A DNA stretch of 64,000 nt from assembly GCA_032622095.1 (NCBI GenBank), contig CP136061.1, forward strand, positions 25,362,991-25,426,990, written 5' to 3'. Source of the stretch: Siphonodentalium dalli. Taxonomy: Eukaryota > Mollusca > Scaphopoda > Gadilida > Siphonodentaliidae. Positions 42,501-49,962 of this stretch are shown piece after piece. The translations under genes were made by a program, and so were the position numbers. Numbering within the stretch: the stretch's first letter is position 1; the number at the start of each line of letters is the position of its first letter. The notes beneath the pieces are model-generated. The model searched no databases. It was not told the origin of the DNA and worked only from the letters and a program-made list of their open reading frames with translations.

Positions 42501-45500
42501 GATTCCAATATGCAAATATAATCTCGAATTTTTTTTAATTAATCTTTAGTATGTGGTTCAACGGATAAGCTATTCAGACTTCATTCTACATTTATCTCAA
42601 TATTCTCGTCTGGTGTTAAAATTCTTCTCACGAAATATTCTAATAATATCCTCGTCTGGTGTTAAAATTCATCTCACGAAATATTACGGATTACTATTCC
42701 ACTTTACTAGTGCTTTCAAATAATTTTCGATGACGAATTCACACCCATATAAATGTAAACATACACTTCCACACATAATAATCTCAAACACCACATTTTC
42801 TCAAAAGCATACCAATCAATTTATTTTCTTTATGCATCGTATATTTCATAAAATTTAACGATGTACTGTACTAAATCCGGCCATTTATGGGACCATTTCC
42901 TTTTATACTCAACAGCATATATGCAACAAATGAATACATTTGAGGCATGGATCAGTGCAAATTACACTCATATGCTCTATGAACGTTGCAAACAACATTG
43001 AAATTATAATGAAAATGAGTTTATGACTCCTGCCATTATTCATTTTCAATATAATTAGCATGTTATTTGCATCGTTCATAGAGCACATGAGTGTCTTTTT
43101 CACTAATTCAAGCCATGGCTCAAATTCATTAATGTGTTGCATATAGTCTGTTGAGTATAAAACGCGATGGTCCCATAAATGAACGGATTTAGTGTACAGT
43201 ACCCCTTTAAGTGATCTAAATAAAGATTAGAATAGTGCGTTTTCACTTTACTTACCTCCATGGCAGGGTCCTCCATCGATTGTATAACATAGAAGAAAAC
43301 GTCCATGATGTAACGTCCCCACTGGATGACTGTCGTGCGCGAAAACCCAGACATGAGCATGGCATCAACCTATTAAAACACGAACACGATATTAATCTCA
43401 CTGGTTAAGGAGTCCTGATAATGTGCTATGCTGTTGGTAGGACCGGCTGGTTTGATATGATGCTGGTAGGGCAAACTAACGCTGTTAAGAAAATGTACAT
43501 TTATTGTTCTAAATATGGTCATTTTGCGGTGTTCGTTAACACAATTGATTTGAGAAAATGTCAGTGTCTGCATGAAACATTCACGGACATGATTTTGGTA
43601 GATTTTCAACAACCGAAAGTGTAATTATTTAAATATGTTACAATATATATGTCTTAGAATGTCCTATGCACATAACAGCTTTTCCTTCAATCCTTAAGAT
43701 TATCGAAAGGCCGTAAAAATGACATATTAAAAAAAACGTAGCAGAACTCCGTACGTTGGAGATACCGAATTATGACAGTGTTTCCCGTTGTGTACTTTTT
43801 TGGGTGACGTCAACTCATGGAACCGTAGAGATCTGTTGTAACTTCGTTTATTTTCTGAACATAGCTTCGCTTCAAGATCGGACAACTGATGCTGGCATTC
43901 TCAGGCTCTTCTGGACAGTAAGTCATTCCCAGGGCGGTACTCATGTCAACTGAACACTGATGGATAAAATATCAGTGCTTATATTTAAAATTGGTAACCT
44001 ACTTTTCAAAATCATGTGACGGTGTTACTGGCCAAGTTTGACAACTGATTGTCAACGGATCGTCACTAAAGGTAGCTTTCGTATAGCTTTTGTATATCAT
44101 GACAAGTGCAGTGTACCAAAACATCTAATAACCTTTATACCTCTGCACTGGTTCGACTGGGGACTTTCCTGAGAATCTGCGAGAATCAGCATCGCGGGAT
44201 CTCGGCATCATGCTAAGTACGGCTGTCCGACTAACATTACCACGCCTGTTGTTCGTGCATCGTAATAGTTGAAAAGATAACTGATACAATAGTACACAGG
44301 GGTGTGATCAAGCAGGGGCGCACATCGTTCTGTTACACACATGCTATGTCCATAACGGTTCATATTGCACCAAACATGAGTTTTTCGGCTGATTATTAAT
44401 GTTTTGACGAAATAGATAACTATCTGGTGTACGGCATACTTCAGGGGCATTGTCGTGCAACTTGCAATTCCCCTAATGTTATTGTACGGCAAATTGCAAT
44501 TCCGAATAAATATCTGCCAATTACAGGAAAACCATTGGCTCAAATTTTGAACCATATTATTACACATCATTATGATGTCGATTGCACCATTTTGTTGATT
44601 TCTTGCTCATCAGCTCACCGCGTATACGCCTATTGAATGTTGTATTTCTGTGGCTTTAAAATTACATCAGATATATATCAACCCGAAAGCTAGTCAACAT
44701 GATACGCTTAAATGTCCTTTTTGAACTTCAATAAATACTGTTCAATCTGGCGACGTTTATGATACATTTTCCCCGAAACGTGAAACAATTAACTGGTCAT
44801 TCGTCAATAATTATTTAGTAAAAAAAGGGTTAAACTTATTATCTGAACATTTCCTATTGGATAACTACCTATCAATGATGCGTTAGTATACGTAGGGTTA
44901 AACTTATTATCTGTACATTTTATATAGGATAGTTACTCGTCGATGATGCTTTAGTATAGACAGGGTTAAACTTATTATCTAATCTTTTTTCATGTGGGAT
45001 AACTACTCGTTAATGATGCTTTAGTGTTGACAGGGTTAAGCTTATTATTTGATAATTTCCTATGGGATAACTACTCGTCAATTATGCTTTAGTAGAGAAA
45101 GGATTCAACTTATTATCTGAACATTTCCTATGGAATAACTATTCATCAATGATGCTTTAGTATAGAATGGGTTCAACTTATTATCTGAACATTTCATATG
45201 TGATAACTATTCGTCAATGATGCATAAGTATAGAAAGGGTTCAGCTTATTATCTGATAATTTCCTATGGGATAAATACCCATCAATGATGCTGGTATATA
45301 AATGTTTAAATTTATTATCTGAACATAGAAAGGGTTAAAATTATTATCTGACCATTTCCTGTCGAATAACTACTCATCAATGAACCGTTAGTATAGAAAG
45401 TGTTCAACTTATTATCTGAACATTTCCTATGAGATAACTACTCATCTTGATGCTTTTGTATAGAATTGGTTCAACTTATTATCTGAATATTTGATATGGG

Positions 45501-48500
45501 ATAGTTACTCGTCGATGAAGCTTTAGTATAGGCAGGTTTAAACTTATTATCTAATATTTTCATGTGGGACAACTACTCGTCAATTATTCTTTAGTGTAGA
45601 CATGGTTAAAATTATTATCTGAACATTTCCTATGGAATAACTATTCATCAATGAACCTTTAGTATAGAAAGTGTTCAACTTATTACCCGAACATTTCCTA
45701 TGGGATAACTACTCATCTTGATTCTTTAGTATAGAATGCGTTCAACTTATTATCTGAACATTTGATATGGGATAACTACTCGTCAATGATGCTTTAGTAT
45801 ATAAATAGTTAAGCTTATTATCTGTACATTTCCTATGGGATCATGACTCATCAATGAGGCTGGCATAGAAATGGTTGGACTTAATATTTGAACATGTCCT
45901 ATGGGATAACTATCCATCAATGATGATTTAGTATATAACGGGTTAAACTTGTTATCTGAACATTTTCTGTAGGATAACTATTCGCCAATGACGCTTTAGA
46001 TATACAGGGTTAAACTTATTGTCCGAACATTTCCTGATGGAACTACTCATTAATCATGTCCTAAGGGATAACTACTCACCATTGATGTTTGTAGTATAGA
46101 AATGGTTCAACTTATTATCTGAATATGACCTATGGGATAACTGCTCATCAATGATGCTTTAGTACAGACAAGGTTAAACTTATCATCTGAACATTACCTA
46201 AGGGATAACTACTTGTTAATGGTGCATTAGTATAGATATGGTTAAACTTGTCATCTGAACATTTCCTATGGGGTAACTAATCGTCAATGATACTTTAGTA
46301 TAGACAGTGTTCAACTTATTATCTGACCACTTCCTGGGATAACTACTCGTCAATGATGGTTTAGAGTAGGAAGGGTTGAACTTAATATCTGAACATTTCC
46401 TACGGGTTAACTACTCGCCAATGATGCTTTAGTATAGAGAGGGTTAAACTTATCTTCTGAACATTTCCTATGGGATAACTGCTCGTCAATCATGCTTTAG
46501 TATAGGACGGGTTAATTATCTGAATATTTCCTATGGGATAACTACTCGTCAATGGCGCTCTAGTAAAGACGTGGTTAAACTTATTACCATTTCCTAAGGG
46601 AACTATTCAGCAATCACGCTTTAGTATAAAAAGTGTTAAACTTATCATCTGAACATTTCCTGAGAGATAACTACTCATCAATGACGCTTTAGCATAGAAA
46701 GGGTTAAATATACACAATCCTTATAGGTACTCAGTCCCATTCGATGGTCCCATATCATCAGATTCCAACAAAAATTAAAAATATTCGCCGCTTCAGTTAT
46801 CAGAATCGAATAATTGCCCAAAATAATGCTAACCACAGTCAACTATAGTATAACATTGCCCAAAACTTTATTTATCAATATTCTGTTCGACGAAATTTTG
46901 CCGGTTTGTCAAGTATCTAACACCAAAGCCACTGGATGTTAAGAGTTATCCATCTTCATCCGCAATATTGCCCATTTTCCAGGCCGCCAAACATTACATA
47001 TCTCGGAAAATAACAAATTTTAAAAATCGATACCTGATCACACTAATCTTTGGTGGGTGGGTTCTTCGAGTCGAATCAAATTTTTTTTATCACCGAAACT
47101 AAAGAAATAATAATTTGGGAGCGTTAGTTCGGATTATGCATCTTTAGATAATGAATAATTATTATAATTATTAACAACTAAACATTTTAACTTACAAGTC
47201 GTTTATTGAATTCTGCTGTCATCAACAACGGTCGGAGTTTCCACTGCTCTTCTATCCCAGATGGTAAGGGTTCATACATTATGTAAAGTCCGAATAATAT
47301 CAGTGCTAGAGTAGAATATAATAGAATAGAATATAATAGAATATAATAGAATAGAATAGAATAGAACAGAATAGAATAGAATAGAATATAATAGAATAGT
47401 ATAGAATAGAATAGAATATAATGTAATACAAAATAATAGAATAGAATAAAGCAGAATAGAATAGAATAGAATTGAATAGAATAGAATAGAATAGAACAGA
47501 AAATAGAATATAATAGCATTTATTGAGCAAATAACGCCCATGAATTATCGGGACATGTTGCTATGTATATATACAAACAATGAAGTAATGTATGAAAACA
47601 CATATTTATAGACACGGATCACCATCATAGTGAATAACGTATGTAATGTATATAGTTTATGTAGTGTTTCTCAGAAGATTAAATAATTGAGTCAGTTATA
47701 ATTATGATCTGGCACCAAAGATCCCCCTGAATACGTCGCAAATTTTAGCAGGATTTTGATTTACGTAATTAGCTAGGATAATGTTTATATATTAACCCTT
47801 TACCCAACAGAACGCCCAGAAAAATAGCCCAAATGAAGCCTAAATTATCTTGGGTCTGTCTCAATAGAACCATACACATATGGATATCATTGGAACCGGC
47901 TCATTGACCACATTGTGATAGTTACAGTTATGCCCTGTGCCAATGCATTCTCTTATATATGCGAGTCGAACATAGGTCGCCTCGCATATATAAGAGAATG
48001 CATTGGTCTTTTTTTTCTTATATTCTTATATTCATTTTTTAACAATTTTTATAATATTTTTCTACATTCTTTGACAATTTTATCATTTTTAATATGTGTT
48101 AAGCCAATGCATTCTCTTATATATGCGAGGCGACCTATGGTCGACTCGCATATATAAGAGAATGCATTGGCACAGGGCCGTTTTGTTGGGTAAAGGGTTA
48201 AGTCGATCCTATCTGCTCATCAGTCGAAACAGTTTTAAGCTCTCTTCCCATAATATTTAGCAATTCACAGCGGATTGAAGAATAATTAGGACAATCGATC
48301 AAGAAATGTCTCTCGTCTTCAATGACTTTCTCATCGCAGAACACACACCTCTCTTTACTGTTGTGTTTGTCTACCCTTTTCAATAACGAGGGTGCGATTA
48401 CTCACCTGTGATAGAGACAATAACGACAATGATTGTGATGATATTGTCTGATGATTACTCACATATGATAGAGACAATAACGACAATGATTGTGATGATA

Positions 48501-48829
48501 TTGTCTGATGATTACTCACATATGATAGAGACAATAACGACAATGATTGTGATGATATTGTCTGATGATTACTCACACAAGATAGAGACAATAACGACAA
48601 TGAGTGTGATGATGTTGTCGGCGTTTACTTCAGGTACCGGAACGTCTAAGTCGACTACTGGAATGTGAAATGTCATCACATCTGATTCTTCATCTTCCTG
48701 TTCTGTGGTAGTAACTTCGGGTGTGTTTCTCACGTCGACAGTTTCTTTACTTTTAAAGTAATCATCGCTTGGTTTGTTACCAGATATCGCTCCATTCTCA
48801 GTCGCCTTTGCTATCAGGCCTTCTGTTAG
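17051..48829 (-). CDS. AADAC-like: arylacetamide deacetylase-like membrane esterase, seven exons
   Basis: This is a predicted single-pass ER membrane serine hydrolase of the HSL-like alpha/beta-hydrolase 3 family. Relatives hydrolyse lipid esters and acetylated amides, with the catalytic domain in the ER lumen. Counting from the Met at 48674-48676, the joined protein is 463 residues (human AADAC is about 399). The anchor is at about 22-46, followed by [13 protein letters not shown], which resembles the post-anchor motif of the family. The oxyanion HGGG is at 138-141 and D-F-S-R-A-P-E at about 169-175 takes the place of the usual E-Y-R-L-A-P-E. The nucleophile is Ser212 in GDSTGG, the acid Asp370 in [11 protein letters not shown] and the base His400 in KDGFHGF. 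Luminal N-x-S/T sequons are plentiful. All introns are GT-AG and all phases match. AADAC and NCEH1 orthologues cannot be told apart here. Confidence 0.9.
17815..19170. repeat. intron 6 proximal part with a 90-bp direct repeat
   Basis: Blocks at about 18132-18200 and 18303-18375 share ACGGATGCGGAAATTAGTCT and GCTTGATATAGAACATTT, about 172 bp apart. The remainder has no recognisable feature. Confidence 0.5.
19171..19380. repeat. small foldback plus direct copy around GCGCCGTA
   Basis: The block with GGGTGTTATTGTGGGATACG at 19186 recurs inverted at about 19272-19320 and again, direct to the second copy, at about 19322-19380 with a longer C run. All end at CACCCACTACATTCATT. Confidence 0.65.
19733..21246 (-). 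mobile_element. 5'-truncated LINE fragment A in a microsatellite
   Basis: On the minus strand, 21190-19883 encodes reverse transcriptase: [41 protein letters not shown], then [18 protein letters not shown] and [10 protein letters not shown] frameshift near 20300 is followed by the C-terminal part. The catalytic box reads CYADYMCI, so the second Asp of YADD is lost. Both ends abut runs of ATGATATTATGCT-type repeats (19733-19815 and 21196-21246). Confidence 0.88.
21600..22990 (-). mobile_element. 5'-truncated LINE fragment B
   Basis: The minus strand reads GVPQG, then a stop, then [14 protein letters not shown] and an intact [10 protein letters not shown] frameshift near 22815 is followed by 266 open codons of RT thumb and C-terminus ([25 protein letters not shown]). 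The 3' end at about 21600 has TATCC-type repeats and the 5' end abuts a CAATA run. It is a different family from fragment A, nearer the LINEs ending in FLGI...HV...NAIYHINKV. Confidence 0.88.
22991..23845. other. intronic sequence, no recognisable feature
   Basis: AT-rich intron 6 sequence. Short open frames have no domain. Confidence 0.3.
23846..24235. repeat. degenerate tandem repeat, about 155-bp unit, 2.5 copies
   Basis: The words TGTAGGAATAAAAGC, CTAAGTCGAAAAAGGGG, AACTCCAC and ATCGCAGGTGCACA recur in order. The last unit ends GTGCCAAGTTTCATGGAAAT, a sequence resembling an interspersed repeat I believe is common in mollusc genomes (from memory, not searched). Confidence 0.6.
24364..24485 (-). 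CDS. AADAC-like: esterase exon 6
   Basis: 122 nt, acceptor TTTATACAG and donor GCTG|GTGAGT. It encodes [20 protein letters not shown] and onward to EMIGVA. A second AG lies 6 nt further in, at 24480. The upstream AG was chosen because it gives the family spacing before APE. Confidence 0.88.
24655..24879. mobile_element. half copy of the GGTACTGTACACTAAATCCG element
   Basis: Begins TTAAAGAGGTACTGTACAC and resembles the left arm of the foldback at 42860-43213. The second half (24775-24880) resembles 19590-19700 instead, with TGTGTGTTATTGTG and GATTTAGTGTAAC. Confidence 0.5.
24880..25347. mobile_element. double-hairpin MITE with alternative ends (TGACCCGCCATATC)
   Basis: Outer inverted repeats read TGACCCGCCATATCAA and then CCAGTCG, AAGTC and a T run, flanked by CATATG on both sides. 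Inside lie the same two 69-nt hairpins as in the TTAA elements (24937-25005 and about 25221-25290). The spacer is enlarged by about 120 bp. It lies in intron 6 just above exon 6. Confidence 0.8.
25480..26045. mobile_element. TTTAAAG-ended element with central palindrome
   Basis: Left end TTTAAAGGGGTACTGTAC; right end, reversed, TTTAAAGTGATACTCCCC. A palindrome around GCTGCAG lies at about 25638-25675 with arms TTTAATTTATG. No ORF of interest. It lies in intron 5. Confidence 0.45.
26041..26428. mobile_element. family A MITE-like repeat, copy 1
   Basis: Runs from TTTAAAGACATTTATTATG to GTGTTTCACATCACTTTA. It contains the blocks TTCGGGTGCGTGAAACTG, AATCGACCGTACCACTCC and GACGCAACTATCGGCG. Related copies are at 26451-26825, 37024-37381 and 61422-62249. 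Confidence 0.75.
26451..26825. mobile_element. family A MITE-like repeat, copy 2
   Basis: Same order of blocks as copy 1, in tandem with it and the same orientation. It ends 38 bp before the donor end of esterase exon 5. Confidence 0.75.
26864..26927 (-). CDS. AADAC-like: esterase exon 5
   Basis: 64 nt, acceptor TTTCTTTCAG and donor TCGA|GTAAGT. It encodes [20 protein letters not shown], the helix and strand that follow HGGG. It is too short to be called as an ORF and is supported by phase at both ends and by family layout. Confidence 0.88.
27090..27415. mobile_element. foldback MITE, diverged family B copy
   Basis: The left arm contains GGGCCATCTCCTACTATACTCAACAG-type sequence and the right arm its inverse (TTGAGTACAATAGGAGATGG). 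Both carry the words ACTCAT and CATGAGTG as in the better copy at 42860-43213. Confidence 0.6.
27480..28795. mobile_element. long-hairpin element, arms about 400 bp
   Basis: From about 27960 to 28790 the sequence folds back on itself around 28340. The pairs GTCTAGCTTATTATC/GATAATAAGCTAGATAAT and CTTCATAACCAATATCTG/GGTTATGAAGGATAATG illustrate the arms. The part before it (27500-27770) recurs at 46730-46975. The end is GGGCACCTCCTTAAAGG. No protein is supported. Confidence 0.65.
28930..33018. repeat. satellite, 23-bp unit, about 178 copies
   Basis: Unit core AAGACATATCATATCG followed by TAACTTT, with variants AAACCTT and AAATCTT and a GAATATC variant. Variants recur in fixed order as higher-order units: four monomers (92 bp) at about 29022-29250 and a three- to four-monomer pattern at about 31140-31640. 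The centre (31640-32040) is the most uniform. It lies in intron 4, with no ORF. Confidence 0.97.
33019..34955 (+). mobile_element. 5'-truncated LINE fragment C
   Basis: It starts in mid reverse transcriptase at the satellite edge: [20 protein letters not shown], then [10 protein letters not shown] with both Asp intact. It breaks near 33795 and resumes in another frame to 34479. The C-terminal part has a zinc knuckle, [19 protein letters not shown] (C-x2-C-x8-H-x4-C). The 3' UTR carries a 130-bp duplication (GTATGCATGCGACATATGAC) and AATAAA at about 34941. It is antisense to the host gene. Confidence 0.9.
35169..35512. mobile_element. foldback MITE, family C (GGCCCACTTAATTTTCGA)
   Basis: Terminal inverted repeats TTTAAAGGCCCACTTAATTT and its counterpart AAATTAAGTGGGTCTTAAA. 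An internal palindrome around GGGGAATAACTC lies at about 35350-35395. A partial copy lies at 49391-49660. Confidence 0.75.
35912..36029 (-). CDS. AADAC-like: esterase exon 4 (HGGG oxyanion motif)
   Basis: 118 nt, acceptor TTTCCCACCAG and donor CTTG|GTGAGT. It encodes [20 protein letters not shown] followed by HGGGWIW. The HGGG motif supplies the oxyanion hole in HSL-family hydrolases. It ends one base into a codon that exon 5 completes. Confidence 0.93.
36168..36505. repeat. GA-rich microsatellite
   Basis: About 340 bp of GAGA with interspersed GCGAG and AAAGAG, ending in an uninterrupted GA run. In minus orientation it is a CT-rich tract about 140 bp upstream of esterase exon 4. Confidence 0.97.
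37024..37381. mobile_element. family A MITE-like repeat, copy 3
   Basis: From TTAAAGACATATTATG to CACATCACTTTA. An internal deletion removes part of the AACTGATAAGTTAG block. Confidence 0.7.
37770..38648. repeat. 50-bp minisatellite, first array (about 17 copies)
   Basis: Unit words GGTCTATCTCTTTGTAAACA, TGTGTTATATAGTTACCGGG and GTATAAAGAT. A single unit occurs at 35660 and a worn one at 48885, so the array expanded inside a dispersed element. It lies in intron 3. Confidence 0.95.
38649..39142. repeat. segmental copy of 42573-43075
   Basis: Nearly identical over about 490 bp, from CAGACTTCATTCTACATT to the left arm of the family B foldback. It splits the 50-bp minisatellite into two arrays. 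Confidence 0.85.
39143..39700. repeat. 50-bp minisatellite, second array (about 11 copies)
   Basis: Same unit and orientation as the array at 37770-38648. After the last unit, 39700-40150 is homologous to 48930-49380. Confidence 0.95.
40149..40613. mobile_element. double-hairpin MITE, complete copy, intron 3
   Basis: TTAACCCTTTACCCAACA at the left and its inverse, TGTTGGGTAAAGGGTTAA, at the right. Hairpins at about 40179-40247 and 40391-40459. A unique arm of about 130 bp lies on the right side. The flanks match an unfilled site at 49373. Confidence 0.93.
40930..41235. repeat. 23-bp minisatellite, about 13 copies
   Basis: Core GTGAATGGATGGATATGGGG with CAT or TAT endings. Open frames reading His/Pro-rich peptides are artefacts of the repeat. 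Confidence 0.95.
41380..42325. repeat. 23-bp minisatellite, about 41 copies, degenerate
   Basis: Core ATGTATTTGCTATATGTAAT with CTA or ATA endings, heavily substituted. Unrelated in sequence to the two other 23-bp arrays. Confidence 0.93.
42860..43213. mobile_element. foldback MITE, family B, best copy
   Basis: Arms of about 165 bp: GTACTGTACTAAATCC to CATATGCTCTATGAACG on the left, mirrored on the right and ending in GTACAGTACCCCTTTAA. The whole left half is copied at 38936-39142. It ends about 40 bp from the donor of esterase exon 3. Confidence 0.85.
43256..43369 (-). CDS. AADAC-like: esterase exon 3
   Basis: 114 nt, phase 0 at both ends, acceptor TTTTAATAG and donor GAG|GTAAGT. It encodes [20 protein letters not shown] and onward to PAME, the lid-like helical segment before the first strand of the hydrolase fold. 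Confidence 0.85.
43370..44815. other. intron 2 proximal part, no recognisable feature
   Basis: Several short ORFs on both strands, none with a domain or splice support. Confidence 0.3.
44820..46708. repeat. 68-bp minisatellite, about 27 copies
   Basis: Unit words GGTTAAACTTATTATCTGAA, CATTTCCTATGGGATAACTA and TCAATGATGCTTTAGTATAG. Substantial divergence and some shortened units. It lies in intron 2. Confidence 0.93.
46730..47160. mobile_element. partial copy of the long-hairpin element at 27480
   Basis: Shares CATATCATCAGATTCCAACA, CAGTTATCAGAATCGA, CGAAATTTTGCCGGTTTGTC and TTATCCATCTTCATCCG with 27520-27770, then diverges. Confidence 0.7.
47196..47305 (-). CDS. AADAC-like: esterase exon 2 (second half of anchor)
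   Basis: 110 nt. The acceptor TCTACTCTAG sits directly on a TATTC-type microsatellite, and the donor is CTT|GTAAGT. Joining to exon 1 gives a Ser codon across the junction, then [14 protein letters not shown]. The region after the anchor, [12 protein letters not shown], fits the conserved start of the luminal domain. It ends in phase 0. Confidence 0.88.
47307..47520. repeat. TAGAA/TATAA pentanucleotide microsatellite
   Basis: About 210 bp of TAGAA and TATAA units. On the minus strand it is a TTCTA-rich tract that runs into the exon 2 acceptor. Confidence 0.97.
47792..48201. mobile_element. double-hairpin MITE, complete copy, intron 1
   Basis: TTAACCCTTTACCCAACA to TGTTGGGTAAAGGGTTAA. The unique arm is on the left, with hairpins at about 47939-48006 and 48103-48172. 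It inserted at the end of a LINE fragment. Confidence 0.93.
48198..48405 (-). mobile_element. LINE C-terminal zinc-knuckle fragment
   Basis: The minus strand reads [19 protein letters not shown], a C-x2-C-x9-H-x4-C knuckle typical of the tail of some LINE polyproteins, followed by [19 protein letters not shown]. An upstream TLVIEKGR motif is in another frame. Only about 200 bp remain, between the MITE and the 57-bp repeats. Confidence 0.75.
48405..48614. repeat. 57-bp tandem repeat spanning the exon 1 donor
   Basis: About 3.6 units of GATAGAGACAATAACGACAA plus GATTGTGATGATATTGTCTG and ATGATTACTCACA. The highest-coordinate unit is the end of exon 1. Each unit carries a GTGAGTAATC donor on the minus strand, and the lowest ends in CAGGTGAGT. 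Confidence 0.92.
48577..48829 (-). CDS. AADAC-like: esterase exon 1 (N-terminus and first half of anchor)
   Basis: Open from an acceptor-like TTTTCGAACAG ending at 48830 to the donor TTGT|GTGAGT at 48577/48576. The last 13 codons ([13 protein letters not shown]) form half of the membrane anchor, with one base left over. The conservative start is the ATG at 48674-48676. The 51 codons before it are polar and acidic ([12 protein letters not shown]) and could be coding if a further 5' exon exists. The last 40 nt of this exon and its donor belong to a 57-bp tandem duplication. Confidence 0.7.
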
Positions 48830-48884
48830 CTGTTCGAAAATATGCAAAAAACATACATGCGTACACACAAATACTTAAAGGTGG

Positions 48885-49400
48885 ATTATCTCTTTGTAAA
48901 CATGTATTATATGGTTACCGGCGTATACAATATTATATCTGAATCGAAGACTCCTGTCCGGCAATGCTTCTATCGATTAATATTCATTTTATTTCGAATA
49001 TTTTCTGGTCTAAAAAGGTGTTGTTGTTTAGCTAACGAATAATAGTGGTTACTGTTAACAGACGACCAGAAATTTTGTGGTGTAATTTTGTCACAAATAA
49101 ACATCAATTATACTCATTATCGCTTATAACTATGGAATAAAACAATACAACCGATCAATCTGGGACATTTAACGTTCGGTACCTAGCCATAGGAACAGCC
49201 TCTGTCGCTATATGGTATCACCCGAATGGTCTGTTCTAAAAATAGACAAATAAACGGTCCGAATAAAATATTCGAAATAAAATCAATATTAATTGATAGA
49301 AGCCTTTCCGGACAGGGGTATTCAGTTCATATTTATTATTTTATACCCACGCAACTATTTCAAATTTGTTATTTAAAGAGATAATCCATCTTTAAAGGCC
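48885..49400. repeat. paralogue of 39690-40150 with unfilled MITE site
   Basis: Shares ATCGATTAAT, ACAAATAAACGT/CATC, GGACATTT and CACGCAACTATTTCAAATT with 39700-40150. At 49373-49376 it has a single TTAA where the other copy holds the MITE at 40149-40613. Confidence 0.8.
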
Positions 49401-49962
49401 CACTTAATTTTAGAACCACCAGATCATATTATATAAAATATATGCCATATTACATACAATTTGATAGAGGAAGTTCCAAAACATTGTATTATCAACTTAT
49501 TCGGTGTAATAAACTGGGAAAATGTTATTTTGTCGAGGTGCCGATGTGTGTTTTGTGCTTAATTTCGATCCGGACTGTATTGTAAGGTCTGTTATTCTCA
49601 ATGGAAGGGCATAACTCTATCTCTTAGTTTGAATTCTGGTGCATTCTGGGTTGCTCTTGCTGTTTTAAAATATAAAACATACATGCGTATACACGACTAC
49701 TTAAAGCCACATGGCGGTTTGCGGTCTACAATACATCTAATAATATTCGCCTTTGAATTGTTCCCGGTTTCGAAATAGGTCGATAAATATTAGAACTACC
49801 TTTACACGGGCATTATATCTCAGAAAGACGCTTTGAAGTAATACAAAAATACATGTTTGGTCCCAAACAAACAACAGCCATGTGCACGGCATTGAACAGA
49901 AAAGAGCGAAAAAACATTCCGCGTTAGTCTGTTCCTGGTACGGTAGAAATAAAGAGCGTTAT
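49391..49962. mobile_element. partial family C copy and unassigned sequence
   Basis: TTTAAAGGCCCACTTAATTT at 49391 and GGAAGGGCATAACTCTATCT near 49601 match the foldback at 35169, but the right end is absent. The rest is unassigned. Confidence 0.5.

Noticed and set aside
47187-47541. Long Tyr/Ser/Ile/Leu-rich frame with apparent membrane segments
   Set aside because: Only 47196-47305 is coding, as esterase exon 2. The rest is translated TAGAA microsatellite in the intron.
47915-48157. ORFs repeated inside MITEs ([33 protein letters not shown])
   Set aside because: They are translations of the palindromic hairpins and recur wherever the MITE does; no gene is implied.
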